A DNA stretch of 64,000 bases from Oceanidesulfovibrio marinus (GCF_013085545.1 NZ_CP039543.1:2418001-2482000), one strand, 5' to 3'; shown: positions 29,818-39,773, counted from the stretch's first letter. Numbers and translations: made by a program. The notes: generated from the letters alone by a model not told the origin.

Positions 29818-30233
29818 ATGGCCCTGCATTTCCACTGTCATGCGATGACATCGCTTCGATCGAAGTCTTCAAGCAGAAGGACAGGATCTGGCGCGATGAT
29901 TCGGGAGACGGGTACTATTATCTCGTGGTCATTACATTCGAGAAAAATGTTGGAAAACGCTTCATGCGTTTTATCGGATCTTCACCTGTGCAATGGTTGG
30001 GGGAAGATGCAAACATATCGAGAAGGTACGTTCAGATCCGGGCGAATGGGACGCGTTTGATAAGCGATGCGCCCCTTTACGACGGCTTCAGCGAAGAAAG
30101 CGTAATTCTCATAAAGCGTACACGAACAGGCGCTTTCGGGACCATCCGGGCCCTGTGTCACGATAAAGCGCCAACCGTAATGCACGTGGAGCACGCTATT
30201 GGAGTCGAAACAGTTCCAATATCAGTACAATAA
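29784..30233 (+). pseudogene. Second half of the frameshifted tandem-domain gene
   Basis: Open in the -1 frame from 29784, overlapping the end of the first half. It has no own start before its conserved part; the first candidate is a GTG at 29925, well inside. It reads FPLSCDDIASIEVF, YYYLVVITFEKN, and ends ..TIRALCHDKA. These mirror VSCSHLKKMYVYEL, NVAITFDNN and AARSMCPE in the first half, so both halves look like copies of one domain. A one-base change in the C6 tract would join them. Either a broken gene or a slippage-controlled protein. Confidence 0.6.
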
Positions 30234-30242
30234 CACAGATAG

Positions 30243-30307
30243 AAAAAGGGCCACACCCTTCGGCGCAACCCTTGCTTTCCTTGATGGCGGAGCCGACGAG
30301 ACTCGAC
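30243..30307 (-). repeat. Repeat copy C: terminator-like hairpin plus tRNA-Asp 3'-end fragment
   Basis: AAGGGCCACACC..GGCGCAACCCTT (30246-30273, weaker pairing) is followed by TGGCGGAGCCGACGAGACTC, which matches the 3' end of the tRNA-Asp gene at 19 of the 20 bases quoted. It continues ..GAC, where the tRNA has GAAC. Confidence 0.75.
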
Positions 30308-30412
30308 AAACCAGCAGGACAGCGAATTTGGACGGGCGAACAACGCGAACCCGCCCGCAGGGGCGGCGCAGAAGGCGGCGACGATCACCGCGGCCGGTCG
30401 CGACCATAAACG

Positions 30413-30444
30413 AAAAAAGGGTCGCACCTTTCGGTGCAACCCTT
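30413..30444 (-). terminator. Terminator of the tRNA-Val/tRNA-Asp unit (copy D)
   Basis: AAGGGTCGCACC / GGTGCAACCCTT with a TTTC loop, followed on the minus strand by TTTTTT. It lies 12 bp beyond the tRNA-Asp 3' end and is the probable parent of copies A-C. Confidence 0.88.
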
Positions 30445-30455
30445 GATTTTCTTGA

Positions 30456-30532
<77 letters not shown>

Positions 30533-30545
30533 GCTCTTGTCTTCG

Positions 30546-30621
30546 TGGTGGGCGGAACAGGGCTCGAACCTGTGGCCCTCGGCTTGTAAGGCCGATGCTC
30601 TCCCAGCTGAGCTATCCGCCC
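30546..30621 (-). tRNA. tRNA-Val (anticodon TAC)
   Basis: 76 bases with encoded CCA. Acceptor GGGCGGA/TCCGCCC, anticodon arm TCGGC-CTTACAA-GCCGA, T-arm ACAGGTTCGAGCCCTGT. It lies 13 bp upstream of tRNA-Asp in the same transcript. Confidence 0.97.
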
Positions 30622-30634
30622 CGAAGAAGCAGCA

Positions 30635-30663
30635 TATTTATAGACCTAGGCCGGTGATGTCAA
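30635..30663 (-). promoter_or_regulatory. Sigma-70-type promoter of the tRNA-Val/Asp operon
   Basis: On the minus strand TTGACA (30663-30658), a 17-bp spacer, then TAAATA (30640-30635), overlapping TATAAA. It is 14 bp from the tRNA-Val 5' end. Confidence 0.7.
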
Positions 30664-30825
30664 CACACTTTGTCATATTTTTTTGAACATCCGGGAGCTG
30701 GCGCTGCGCCTCACTTCCCGCGCTCCAGGTTCTGTGGGACAGCACCCGCGCAACTCGGAAGATTCCCCCAAAGCCTACCCCGCCACGCATGGCGGTGAAA
30801 CGCGCCCGCTCCATTATCGACATAG

Positions 30826-30866
30826 AAACGCCCCGTTCCAAAACTCCGGAGCGAGGCGTTCCATGT
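30826..30866 (-). terminator. Possible terminator of the second UspA gene
   Basis: On the minus strand AACGCC and GGCGTT with inner pairing around a T-rich loop. Only a short T tract follows. Confidence 0.35.
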
Positions 30867-30900
30867 TTCCTGGCAGGAAAATCGTGTGGCAAAACCGGCC

Positions 30901-31413
30901 CTAGCTGAGCTCGTCCTCCTCCAGTGGCACCAGCAGCACCGGTATGGGCGACTTGCGCACCACTTCCGAGGCCACGCTGCCCAGCAGCAGGTCGGTAATC
31001 ATGTCCTGGCCGTGCGACCCCAGCACCACCATGGAGTAGTCGCCCTCCTCGATCTGTTCGAGAATGGCTGTGGCCGGGCGGCCGCTCTTCACCTGCACGT
31101 CAGAACTCTCCACCGGGCAGTGCTCCACATGCTCGCAAAACTCGGCGATTCGCTCCTTCAGCGCCTGCTCGGCGCCGGAGCGCTGGCCTTCGGAAAGCTC
31201 CTCCCACTCGGACAATCCGTCATATCCCGGCAGGTTCAGCCCGGCCTGCTGGGCCAGCTCCTCCCACATGTCCGGCACGACGTAGAGCACGGTCAGCTTC
31301 GCCTTGTAGCCCTGCGCGAGAGAAACCGCATAGCCCAAGGCGTTGATGGCATTCTCCGACAGATCGGTAGCGTACAGAATGGAGCCGATAGACGGCAAGC
31401 GTGTCGTTTTCAT
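30901..31413 (-). CDS. Universal stress protein (UspA family), long form
   Basis: 170 residues from the ATG at 31413; the ribosome site is weak. It opens GSILYATDLSENA and ends with the ATP-site signature GSHGQDMITDLLLGSVASEVVRKSPIPVLLV, which keeps the G-2x-G spacing. An insert of about 25 residues (PGYDGLSEWEELSEGQ) makes it longer than the Usp at 5758. Single gene, cytoplasmic. Confidence 0.9.
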   Translation of the reverse strand: MKTTRLPSIGSILYATDLSENAINALGYAVSLAQGYKAKLTVLYVVPDMWEELAQQAGLNLPGYDGLSEWEELSEGQRSGAEQALKERIAEFCEHVEHCPVESSDVQVKSGRPATAILEQIEEGDYSMVVLGSHGQDMITDLLLGSVASEVVRKSPIPVLLVPLEEDELS

Positions 31414-31783
31414 ATGTCGCAACCGTTGCGGCAAGGCGGTGGCGATGTCAATAGTGAGGAGCGGGATTTTTCACTCCCCGGAAAGTGACTGAAGGCCACC
31501 CCTGATCCATTGACCTCGTCTATGAGTTTTCAAAAAATAGGAAATGGCGCAGAGCTATTTGAAAAGAATACGCTTTCACGCTGTTCGAAAACGCACACCA
31601 GCCTATTACGCCGTGATCACGCCCAGTTAGGTTTTTGCACTCCTATCAAAACAATCAATTTGCGCCGCAAAAGCACGCTGCGTATACAATGAGTTGACGT
31701 ATTATGAATGTCAGTCGCGGCGTTCCCTTGTCGAGCACGGAGCCGGTCGTGATACGGCCAGAACTGATCAGGATGGTGGCGTC
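31414..31783. other. Intergenic region between UspA and a small basic protein
   Basis: About 370 bp, AT-richer around 31,530-31,700. No gene or clear site. Confidence 0.4.
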
Positions 31784-31951
31784 ATGTACGGTATCGATCA
31801 TATCCAGGTGAAGCACCAGCGGTCTATGGCCAAGCTTGAAAAAGAACGCCGTGAAGCGGCAAGAAAGCGCAAGAGCGAGGTGGTCCGCTGGGACCGTTCC
31901 CTCACCCGGCTGAAGACCATGCTACAGCGCAGCATGCAAAGCACCGTCTGA
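31784..31951 (+). CDS. Small basic hypothetical protein
   Basis: 55 residues from the ATG at 31784. Highly charged helix (KLEKERREAARKRKSEVVRWDRSLTRLKTML), strongly basic, no Cys. Codon use is GC-ending and gene-like. Possibly a nucleic-acid-binding peptide, but nothing specific is recognised. Followed by a GC-rich palindrome (31961-31984) lacking a T tract. Confidence 0.55.
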   Translation: MYGIDHIQVKHQRSMAKLEKERREAARKRKSEVVRWDRSLTRLKTMLQRSMQSTV

Positions 31952-32018
31952 TGCATTTCCGGCCGGCCTGCGACCTGGCCGGCCTCTTCCCAGAGCCCTC
32001 CCCCCGAGCTCCGGAAGC

Positions 32019-33938
32019 TCAGCGCCGTCTGAGCTGACGCTTGTCGCCCACGCGCACCGTCACCTTCTCCTTGTCCAGGTACTCCAGGAGCGGGATCAGA
32101 TATTTGCGCGTCAGGTTGGTGAGGTCCTTGAACTCGGCCAGGCCGAGCTCGTCGTGGGTATCAAAGTACTCGCGCACGGACCCGATGAGCGCCGCGATGG
32201 CCTGCGCGTCGAAGTACATGTCTTCCTTGACCTTCACCAGCGTGCCGCCGTCGGTGAGCATGCCCAGTACGGTATTGGCCTCCTTGGCCGGCACACCCAG
32301 CTCGTCGAGCACGTCCTTGAGGTTCGGCGGCGTGAGCCCGGCCGCGGCAAATCGTTGCGCCATGCCCTCGCGCACGGCCTCCAGGTCCGCGGCCAGGGTG
32401 GCCGTGTGTCCTGGCAGCCGCAACCGGTCCTGCTCCTGCTCCACCAGCCCGTCCTTGAGCGCGCGCTCCACAATGACATGCGCGAGCTTGGCCGGCACCT
32501 TGGAGCCCATGGCTTGGGTCAGCGCCCCGCGGGACACGCCGGCAGCAGCCGGCTCCTTCTTGTGGAACGCGGCGAGAAACGCCGCGGCCTTTTCCCACAA
32601 CGTCTCGGTCGTGTGCTGCGAGGCGTAGCGGCGCTCCTCCTTGTCAAAGAGCAGTGCCTTGCGCCTGCCGGAGAGCGCCTGCAGCGCCTTGTCTAAATTT
32701 CTGGACTCCATGTTGGTGGCGGCCATCAACTCTGCGAATGACAGGCCGCTCGCGCCGGAACGGTCGAGTTGCGCCTCCACAAGCTCTTCCCCCGTGGCCC
32801 CGGCCAGCTTGCGCACCGCCTCCAGGTCCTCCTCGCGGCGGCGCACCCGCTTGCCGAACGGGTTCACCACCCGGCCGCCGGCCACAGTGCGCAACGGCGC
32901 AAAGCTGCGGACCACAAATCTGTCAGCGAACACGGCGGATTCGGGCTCCGGAAAGCGCACCTGGCAGAGCGCGGTGTCGCCGGGCTCCAGAACATCGCGG
33001 TCGAAGAAGTAGAGCCGCGCCATGCGCTCGGACGAGCCATGGTGAAAATGGACCTCCGCACGATGCCGCAGCGGCCGCGGCGATGACGACAGGCAGGTGA
33101 TCTCCAGGTCCCACGCGTTGGACGGGAACAGCGTGCCCGGTCTGGCCAGAATCTCACCGCGCTCGATGTCCTCCACCTCCAGGCCGGCCAGGTTCACGGC
33201 CGTGCGCCGGCCTGCCGGTGCGCGCTCCACGGACTCGCTGTGGGACTGCAGCCCGCGTATTTTCGTGCGCGTCCCCGTGGGGAAGAGCACCACTTCGTCG
33301 CCCAGGACGAACTCGCCCGAGACCAGCGTGCCGGTGACCACGGTGCCGTGGCCCTTCATGGTGAAGACGCGGTCCACGGGCAGCCGCGCCAGGTCGGAGC
33401 GCCGTTCCGGGATGTAATCCTTGATGAGGTCGGCGATGGCGCCGCGCAGCTCGTCCAGCCCCTGCCCGGTGTGCGAAGAAACCGGGATCATGACGGAATC
33501 TTCCAGGAACGTGCCGGCCAGAGCGCCGCGCACGTCGTCCATGGCCAGCTCCAGCAGTTCCTCATCCACCAGGTCGGCCTTGGTGATGGCCACCAGCCCG
33601 GCTCCAACCCCCAAAAGCTGGCAGATCTCCAGGTGCTCCCGCGTCTGCGGCATCACACCCTCGTCCGCCGCCACCACCAGGAGCACGAAGTCGATGCCCG
33701 ATGCCCCGGCCACCATGTTTTTGACGAACTTCTCGTGGCCCGGCACATCCACCACGCTCACGCGCAGGTCCGGCGCCAGGTCCAGGTGGGCGAAGCCAAG
33801 CTCGATAGTAATTCCGCGCTTCTTCTCTTCGCGCAGCCGGTCCGTGTCTATCCCGGTGAGCGCCCGCACGAGTGCGGTCTTGCCGTGGTCAATATGCCCG
33901 GCAGTCCCCATGACCAGAGGCGCGGAGTGTGCTGCCAT
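32019..33938 (-). CDS. selB: Selenocysteine-specific elongation factor SelB
   Basis: 639 residues. GTPase domain: G1 [12 protein letters not shown]2 [13 protein letters not shown]3 DVPGHEKF, G4 TKAD. Domains 2 and 3 are EF-Tu-like. The C-terminal ~270 residues contain winged-helix modules that bind the SECIS hairpin ([19 protein letters not shown].., [21 protein letters not shown]). It delivers Sec-tRNA to UGA codons, so this organism makes selenoproteins. It starts 2 bp after the M18 peptidase stop, in the same operon. No selC was found in the window. Confidence 0.97.
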   Translation of the reverse strand: MAAHSAPLVMGTAGHIDHGKTALVRALTGIDTDRLREEKKRGITIELGFAHLDLAPDLRVSVVDVPGHEKFVKNMVAGASGIDFVLLVVAADEGVMPQTREHLEICQLLGVGAGLVAITKADLVDEELLELAMDDVRGALAGTFLEDSVMIPVSSHTGQGLDELRGAIADLIKDYIPERRSDLARLPVDRVFTMKGHGTVVTGTLVSGEFVLGDEVVLFPTGTRTKIRGLQSHSESVERAPAGRRTAVNLAGLEVEDIERGEILARPGTLFPSNAWDLEITCLSSSPRPLRHRAEVHFHHGSSERMARLYFFDRDVLEPGDTALCQVRFPEPESAVFADRFVVRSFAPLRTVAGGRVVNPFGKRVRRREEDLEAVRKLAGATGEELVEAQLDRSGASGLSFAELMAATNMESRNLDKALQALSGRRKALLFDKEERRYASQHTTETLWEKAAAFLAAFHKKEPAAAGVSRGALTQAMGSKVPAKLAHVIVERALKDGLVEQEQDRLRLPGHTATLAADLEAVREGMAQRFAAAGLTPPNLKDVLDELGVPAKEANTVLGMLTDGGTLVKVKEDMYFDAQAIAALIGSVREYFDTHDELGLAEFKDLTNLTRKYLIPLLEYLDKEKVTVRVGDKRQLRRR

Positions 33939-33940
33939 GC

Positions 33941-35365
33941 TCAGCTCGCAAAGAAGGTCTTGAGAACAAGCACCGTTGCGTACAGATCGGCCTTGCTCGC
34001 CAGCTCGAAGGGCCCGTGCATGGAGAGCACGGGCGGGCCCATGTCGATGATGTCCATGCCGTACTCGGCCAGGTGCTTGGCCACGGTGCCGCCACCGCCC
34101 TGATCCACCTTGCCCAGCTCGGCCATCTGCCAGGGGATGCCGGCCTCGTTGACGATCCTGCGCAGCCAGGCCACATACTCGGGGTGGGCGTCGTTGGCCA
34201 TGTACTTGCCGCGGTGGCCGGTGAACTTGCAGAACGTGGGGCCGTGGCCGATGAGCGCGGCGTTCAGCTTCTCGTGCAGCTCCTGGTAGTCCGGGTCGAT
34301 GGCGGCGTGGGTGTCGGCGGAGATGGCCTTGGTGTTCTCCATCACGCGGCCAAAGGATGCGCCAGGGCTCCAGGCGTCGATGAGGTCCTGCACACAGTAC
34401 TCCATGAAACGCGATTTCGCGCCGGTGGAGCCGTCGGAGCCGATCTCCTCCTTATCCCAGAAGATGGCGATCTGGCAGTGCTCCGGCTCGTCCTCCAGGG
34501 AGAGCATGGCCTCCAGCCCGGCGAATACGTTGATGCGGTCATCGTGGCCGTAGCCGCCCAGCAGAGCGCGGTCCAGGCCTACGAAACGCGCCGGCCCGGC
34601 CGGCACGGCCTGCAGCTCCGCGGAGTACAGGTCCTCTTCGGCAATGCCGTACTTGTCGCGCAGAATCTCCAGGATGTGCGCCTTCACCGGGTTAGCTTCG
34701 CGGCTCTTGGCGTCCTTGTCCTCGGGCGTATCGCTCTTCTTTTCCTCACCATCTGCCGGCTTGGGCAGGGGTTCGTGACCCATAATGACCGAAAGCTTTT
34801 CCGCGTCGAAGGCCTCGGAGAGCTTCTGCTCGGACTGCTTCTGCGCCAGGTGGGGCAGGAGGTCGGCAATGCAGAAGCACGGCTCGTCGTCGGCCTCGCC
34901 CAGAACGACGCGCACCACCTCGCCATCGGTCTTCACGATAACGCCGTGGATGGCCAGCGGCCGCGAAAGCCACTGATACTTGCGGACGCCGCCGTAGTAG
35001 TGGGTCTTGGCCAGGCCCACGCCCACCTCTTCGTACAGCGGGTGCTGCTTGAGATCGATGCGCGGGCAGTCCCCATGCGCGCCCACCAGGCGAAAGCCGT
35101 GGCTCGGGTCCTTGGAGCCGCGCCGCGCCAGCAGGATGGTCTTGTCGTGGAACACGCGCATGTACTTGCCGGACGCCGGATCGTCGGAAAAGCCGGCAGC
35201 CGCGGCCTTCTCGCTCACGTAGGCCACCACCTCGCGCTCGGTCTTGCAGCGGGTCAGGAAATCCAGGTAGCGCACGGCAGTGTCGTCCATGGCCGCGCGG
35301 TGCTCGTCGGAAGTGTAGGTCTCCCAGCAGCTTTTGGTGGAAGAAAACAGAGGCGTATCGGACAT
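33941..35365 (-). CDS. M18-family aminopeptidase
   Basis: 474 residues from the ATG at 35365, with AAGGAT upstream. Zinc-binding and catalytic segments of the M18 family: [12 protein letters not shown] (His-x-Asp), [16 protein letters not shown] (Glu-Glu), and the C-terminal [17 protein letters not shown]. An insert with Lys/Glu/Asp repeats lies at about 215-240 ([17 protein letters not shown]). It removes N-terminal residues, often acidic, from peptides. It sits between the PhnD-like gene and selB in the same direction. Confidence 0.93.
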   Translation of the reverse strand: MSDTPLFSSTKSCWETYTSDEHRAAMDDTAVRYLDFLTRCKTEREVVAYVSEKAAAAGFSDDPASGKYMRVFHDKTILLARRGSKDPSHGFRLVGAHGDCPRIDLKQHPLYEEVGVGLAKTHYYGGVRKYQWLSRPLAIHGVIVKTDGEVVRVVLGEADDEPCFCIADLLPHLAQKQSEQKLSEAFDAEKLSVIMGHEPLPKPADGEEKKSDTPEDKDAKSREANPVKAHILEILRDKYGIAEEDLYSAELQAVPAGPARFVGLDRALLGGYGHDDRINVFAGLEAMLSLEDEPEHCQIAIFWDKEEIGSDGSTGAKSRFMEYCVQDLIDAWSPGASFGRVMENTKAISADTHAAIDPDYQELHEKLNAALIGHGPTFCKFTGHRGKYMANDAHPEYVAWLRRIVNEAGIPWQMAELGKVDQGGGGTVAKHLAEYGMDIIDMGPPVLSMHGPFELASKADLYATVLVLKTFFAS

Positions 35366-35397
35366 ATCGTAATCCTTACAGTTTGTTGTGCGCAATA

Positions 35398-36282
35398 TCA
35401 GGGCAGATCGGCAAATCCGGCGGCAAAGACGCTTTGCAGCGCGCTACGCACCGGCTCGATATCGCGCGGCGTCTCGAACCCACGGGTCCTGGACGGCGCG
35501 GCTGCCGGATCATCCTGTGTTATGGAAAACGCCGCGTCACGCAAGCGTTCCCGCGTCGAAGTGTCCACATTATTGGACACCAGCAGATACCATTCCGGGT
35601 ACAGATCCGTGGAGTGCGCCAGCGGGAACCCGGGTTCGCAACGCGCATCCACTATAACAAAATCATCCAGGGAAATCGCCCCCTGCTGGGCCAGCGCTTC
35701 CAGAACGCCGGTACGCACGAAGCACGCGTCCGCCTCCCCATTTTTCACGGCCATGACGCAGGCCGCCTGGCCGGAGCAGCGCTTGAACTCGGCGAAATCC
35801 ATGCGCGGATCAATACCGCGGTCCATGAGATGCCGCACCTGGAAGATGAACGCGCCGGCCGACTCCGCCCCAAGGGCGGCCACGCGCTTGCCGCGCAGAT
35901 CGTTTGAGGTGCGGATGCCGCTGGAGGCCGATGCCACGATGACTCCGCCGTAGCTGCCGCCCGTGGCGTTCAGCCGCGATGCCAGCGGTACGTAGCCCTG
36001 GCGGTCCATCAGGGAAACGGCGTGCGGGGCATTGACCAGGGCGATGTCCACGCGCTCGTTCTGGGCGGCCGTGTCCACATTGCGCAGGCCAAGCGCCACC
36101 ACGGAGACGCGCTGGCCGACGGATTTGGAGAGGCTCTGCGCCAGAGGCCGCCAGACCTCCACGGCGTCCAGCGAATCGCGCGGCGCCAGCACGCCGAAGC
36201 GGAGGTCGGCGCGGGCCATACCGGCTGTGCACAGAATCAATACAAAGACGAAAAAAAGAATGCGTCGGAGCATGAGCTTCAT
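35398..36282 (-). CDS. PhnD-like periplasmic binding protein
   Basis: 294 residues with a signal peptide (residues ~1-25, FVLILCTAGMARA). Mature sequence begins LRFGVLAPRDSLDAVEVWRPLAQSLSKSVGQ and matches the phosphate/phosphite/phosphonate binding (PhnD) fold, with ALVNAPHAVSLMDRQGY and LRGKRVAALGAESAGAFIF. No permease or ATPase accompanies it. Stand-alone members often serve as signal-binding partners for kinases rather than transport, so I would not assign phosphonate. Four Cys. Confidence 0.82.
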   Translation of the reverse strand: MKLMLRRILFFVFVLILCTAGMARADLRFGVLAPRDSLDAVEVWRPLAQSLSKSVGQRVSVVALGLRNVDTAAQNERVDIALVNAPHAVSLMDRQGYVPLASRLNATGGSYGGVIVASASSGIRTSNDLRGKRVAALGAESAGAFIFQVRHLMDRGIDPRMDFAEFKRCSGQAACVMAVKNGEADACFVRTGVLEALAQQGAISLDDFVIVDARCEPGFPLAHSTDLYPEWYLLVSNNVDTSTRERLRDAAFSITQDDPAAAPSRTRGFETPRDIEPVRSALQSVFAAGFADLP

Positions 36283-36480
36283 CAGGGTAATGGTTGCGTC
36301 GAAAACAGGCGTATGACGATCGGCGGATTCCTATCAAAGAAGGCAGCGCGAGTCGAGACGCGACCAGCCGCAAGGAGCCGGACGCGGCGCTATCTGTTCC
36401 GCCCCTGGCAAAATACTGTGTACGGCTGGCTCTTCGAAAGCCTCGGCGCAACGCAGCCAGCGTGGTTTTGGAACAGCCTG

Positions 36481-37893
36481 CTACGCCGCGCCGCTGAACG
36501 CGGCTGCCACCAGACCGGCCGCCAGGGAAAGCTCGTCCTCGGCCAGGGTCCGCGGATCAAGGCAGAACGCCTCATCCTCTATACGGCCCACCAGCGGCGG
36601 GTCCCCTGCCAGCAGCCTGTCGCGCAGGGCTTCCAGGCTGAGGCCCCCTGCCGGCTCCACGCGGACCAGCGTAGTCTCCAGGTCACGCTCCGGGAAGGAG
36701 CCGCCCCCCACGCGGGAAGCGCCCGGCGCCAGGGATATGGCCGCGCTCTCGCCAACTTCGCGCCGCAGACGACGCGCCAGCCGGTCCGCCTTTTTCCGCA
36801 GCTCCTCGGGCGGCACGGTCATCATGGCGATGGTCGGCACCTTTTTGCGCGCCAGCTCCGGGTCCATATAGAGCTGCAGCGTAGCCTCCAAGGCAGCCAG
36901 GGTCATCTTGTCAATGCGCAGCGCGCGGTTCAACGGGTTGCGCTTGATGCGCTCGATGTACTCCGCCCGGCCCACGATGATGCCGGCCTGCGGACCGCCC
37001 AGCACCTTGTCGCCGCTGAAGGTGATGACGTCCGCGCCTTGCGCCACCTTCTCCTGCGCAGTGGGCTCGTAGCCAAAGGCGAAAGGTGCGAAATCGAAGA
37101 GGTTGCCGCTGCCCAGATCCTCGATGACCGGCAGGCCGCGCGGCCTGGCGATCTCCTGGAGCTCTGGGATGGAGACCTCCTTGGTGAAGCCGATGATACG
37201 GTAGTTGGAGGCGTGGACCTTGAGCAGCGCCACGGTCTCGTCGGTGATGGCGTTCTCGTAATCGCGCAGGTGGGTGCGGTTGGTGGCCCCGACCTCGCGC
37301 AGTAATGCGCCGGATTTCTCCATGACCTCCGGAATGCGGAAGCTGCCGCCGATCTCCACTAGCTCGCCGCGGGAGACGACCACCTCGCCGCCCTTGCACA
37401 GCGTATCCAGCACCAGCAGCACGGCGGCGGCGTTGTTGTTGACCACCAGGCCGGCCTCCGCGCCTGTAACGCGGCGCAGGATCTCTTCCACGTGGCTGTA
37501 GCGGCTGCCGCGCTTGCCCGTGTGCAGATCGAACTCCAGGTTGGAGTAGCGGGCGCACGCCTCGGTCACGGCCTGCACGGCCTCGTCCGCCAGCAGGGAA
37601 CGGCCGAGATTGGTGTGGATGACCACGCCAGTGGCGTTGACAACACGCCGGAAATGGGGTCGGGAACGCCGGCGCACCGTGTCTATTATTTTAGACAGAA
37701 GCGCAGCCTCGTCCAGGTCGCCCTGCTCCACTTCGCCGGCGCGGATGGCGGCGCGCACATGGTCCAGCGCCTCGGTGACCAGGTCCTTGAGCAACGGCCG
37801 GGGCCGCGCCGCCAGGTCCGGTTCCTCGAAAAGGCGCTCCAGAACGCCGTCCACGGACGGCAACAACCTGTATAAGTTCGTTTTCTCGCTCAT
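36481..37893 (-). CDS. selA: L-seryl-tRNA(Sec) selenium transferase SelA
   Basis: 470 residues from the ATG at 37893. PLP-lysine motif is FSGDKVLGGPQAGIIVGR. The N-terminal tRNA-binding domain opens with LYRLLPSVDGVLE. RVVNATGVVIHTNLGRSLL is a family hallmark. It converts Ser-tRNA(Sec) to Sec-tRNA(Sec) using selenophosphate. ATG overlaps the folC stop by four bases (ATGA), so it is translationally coupled. selB is 2.5 kb downstream on the same strand, with two unrelated genes between. Confidence 0.97.
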   Translation of the reverse strand: MSEKTNLYRLLPSVDGVLERLFEEPDLAARPRPLLKDLVTEALDHVRAAIRAGEVEQGDLDEAALLSKIIDTVRRRSRPHFRRVVNATGVVIHTNLGRSLLADEAVQAVTEACARYSNLEFDLHTGKRGSRYSHVEEILRRVTGAEAGLVVNNNAAAVLLVLDTLCKGGEVVVSRGELVEIGGSFRIPEVMEKSGALLREVGATNRTHLRDYENAITDETVALLKVHASNYRIIGFTKEVSIPELQEIARPRGLPVIEDLGSGNLFDFAPFAFGYEPTAQEKVAQGADVITFSGDKVLGGPQAGIIVGRAEYIERIKRNPLNRALRIDKMTLAALEATLQLYMDPELARKKVPTIAMMTVPPEELRKKADRLARRLRREVGESAAISLAPGASRVGGGSFPERDLETTLVRVEPAGGLSLEALRDRLLAGDPPLVGRIEDEAFCLDPRTLAEDELSLAAGLVAAAFSGAA

Positions 37894-39275
37894 GATTCCC
37901 CGCAATGCACGGATCCCAATAGATTTGGGCGCAGTGTAAAGAAGGCCGCCAGCAAATACAAGGAGCCGCAGACGAGCACGGGACGGCTGGCGTCTTCCCT
38001 GGAGCCGGGTTCTGCGCAGGCCGCGGCCAGGGCGGCTGCCGTGTCCTCGTGCGCCACAGCGTGGATACCGGCGACCTGGAGCACGTTGCAAATTTCCCTG
38101 GCCGGCATGGCCCGGCTCACGCCCGGCAGCTCCGGCACGTGGACTGGCCCGCGCGTGACCGAGGCCAGCTCCGCGGCCATTGTCCGGAGGTCCTTGTCCG
38201 CCAGACAGGCGAACACCATGGCGCGGGGCGATATCTCACGCTCGCGCATGCTCCGGGACAACGCCTGCATGGCCTGGGGGTTGTGCGCGGCGTCCAGCAG
38301 CAGCCAGTCGCCCTGGTCGAACACGTGCTGGAACCGGCCCGGCAGCACGTGGCGGCCCACGGCCTTGCGCACGACTTCGGGCTCGAACCCCCAGCCGTGA
38401 ACCGAGGCAAGATGCGCCCACGCCGCGATTGCCAGCCGGCCGTTCTCGCGGAGCATTGGGGGCAGCGCCTTGAGCGCGTCCTCCGGATAGACGGCGTCGC
38501 CCGGCGCACCGGGTACGTGCACGGGAGCCATGCCCTCCGGCGAGCGAACCTCCAGGAGCCGCGCGCGCTTGCGTATGGCCTCGCGATCCAGGATAAACCG
38601 CGCCGCCTCGTCCTGCCGGATGGTCAGGGCCGTGCCCCGCTCCGGCATTGCCGCGGTCTTGTCCGCCGCCACCGCCTCCAGCGAATCGCCGAGAATCTGG
38701 GTGTGGTCGAGGCCAATACGCGCGAAACAGACCATGGGGCAACGCAGCGCCGTGGTGGCGTCGTTCCGGCCGCCCAGCCCGGCCTCGAACACGGCGAGGT
38801 CCACCCCGGCCTCGCGGAAAATCAGCACGGCCATGGCCGTGAGGTACTCGAAGTAGGTGAGCGGCGCGTCCTCTTGCTCGCGGTACACGGCGTTGGCCGC
38901 GTCCAGCCAGACCTTCGCGGAAATGCAATCGCTTTGTTGCTGATTCGGCGTCAGTAGGGAATCGTCGCCATGCTCATCCGGCAAACCGGGCTCGAAAATG
39001 CGGATGCGCTCGCGTGGATGGAGGAAGTGCGGTGATGTGTAGAGCCCGGCTCGTAGCCCGTGCGCCGCGGCGATGCGGGCGATGAGCGCGGACGTGGTGC
39101 CCTTGCCGTTTGTGCCCACAACCTGCACGGCCGGGTATGGAAGCTCGGCGAGGCCAAGCCGCGACAGACACGACTCGATCCGGCCGAGGGTGAGGTCCAT
39201 ATGAAAGAGGCCGAGGCTGTCGAGGTAGTCGTCGAACTCGCCGGTTAAGGCGAACTTTGGAGAATGGTCGGGCAT
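37890..39275 (-). CDS. folC: Folylpolyglutamate/dihydrofolate synthase
   Basis: 461 residues. ATP-binding P-loop VVGTNGKGTTSALIARI, FEAGLGGRNDATTAL, and LLLDAAHNPQAMQALSRSM are diagnostic of the Mur-ligase-like FolC family. It adds glutamates to folates. An insert at ~100-118 (PGLPDEHGDDSLLTPNQQQ) is longer than in E. coli FolC. First gene of the folC-selA unit. Confidence 0.95.
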   Translation of the reverse strand: MPDHSPKFALTGEFDDYLDSLGLFHMDLTLGRIESCLSRLGLAELPYPAVQVVGTNGKGTTSALIARIAAAHGLRAGLYTSPHFLHPRERIRIFEPGLPDEHGDDSLLTPNQQQSDCISAKVWLDAANAVYREQEDAPLTYFEYLTAMAVLIFREAGVDLAVFEAGLGGRNDATTALRCPMVCFARIGLDHTQILGDSLEAVAADKTAAMPERGTALTIRQDEAARFILDREAIRKRARLLEVRSPEGMAPVHVPGAPGDAVYPEDALKALPPMLRENGRLAIAAWAHLASVHGWGFEPEVVRKAVGRHVLPGRFQHVFDQGDWLLLDAAHNPQAMQALSRSMREREISPRAMVFACLADKDLRTMAAELASVTRGPVHVPELPGVSRAMPAREICNVLQVAGIHAVAHEDTAAALAAACAEPGSREDASRPVLVCGSLYLLAAFFTLRPNLLGSVHCGES

Positions 39276-39585
39276 GGGAGGCTATGCGCTGCTGGTTTAT
39301 AAGGACTGCCCTTCTGGATGCGCTGCCGTGCCGGTGAAGTCAAGCAACGATCACACTCCGGGCCGTGAACAGGCCAGCGCGGCGGAAGATGCCCAACCTT
39401 ATACTATGGGGCCGGACCTTGCGGCCGCCGGGACGCTGCCCGCCTCAGGACCCCGCCGGACGCGCCGCGGCGTGTGGCCGCATCACGGGCAACTAACCAT
39501 TGTCAGCGTTGAGGAACCACCCTACTATAGATCGGGGACTTGACCGCAGGAGGCTTGCTCCTGTAGGCAATCTTTCCCTCCGCGC
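39276..39585. other. Region upstream of tRNA-Arg
   Basis: About 310 bp of divergent upstream DNA for folC (minus) and tRNA-Arg (plus). Contains the tRNA promoter at 39500-39528; no gene. Confidence 0.5.
39500..39528 (+). promoter_or_regulatory. Promoter of tRNA-Arg
   Basis: TTGTCA (39500-39505), exactly 17 bp, then TACTAT (39523-39528). Expected start near 39,535, about 50 bp before the tRNA. Confidence 0.6.
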
Positions 39586-39662
39586 GCGCCAGTAGCTCAG
39601 TAGGATAGAGCAGCGGCCTTCTAAGCCGCCGGCCGGGGGTTCGAATCCTCCCTGGCGCGCCA
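39586..39662 (+). tRNA. tRNA-Arg (anticodon TCT)
   Basis: 77 bases with CCA. Acceptor GCGCCAG/CTGGCGC, anticodon arm GCGGC-CTTCTAA-GCCGC, T-arm with GGTTCGAATCC. Its 3' end is the attachment site of the island that follows. Confidence 0.96.
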
Positions 39663-39663
39663 A
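39649..39663 (+). repeat. attL of the tRNA-Arg island
   Basis: TCCCTGGCGCGCCAA, the 3' end of tRNA-Arg plus one base, is repeated exactly at 51991-52005. Confidence 0.9.
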
Positions 39664-39773
39664 AGCCCCATCCAGCCACACCCCACTACGGACAAAACAG
39701 ACGGAAATACAGCATGTTAAGCGTCATCATTCGTCCTGTCATGTCCAGCCTCGCCCTTTGACATACTCCCTCT

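Noticed and set aside
30285-30307. Second tRNA gene near tRNA-Asp
   Set aside because: Only about 23 bases of the 3' end match; no anticodon arm follows, so it is a fragment.
33929-35953. A 674-codon plus-strand open frame
   Set aside because: It is antisense to the M18 aminopeptidase and PhnD-like genes, which have clear motifs and ribosome sites; the frame is an effect of high GC.
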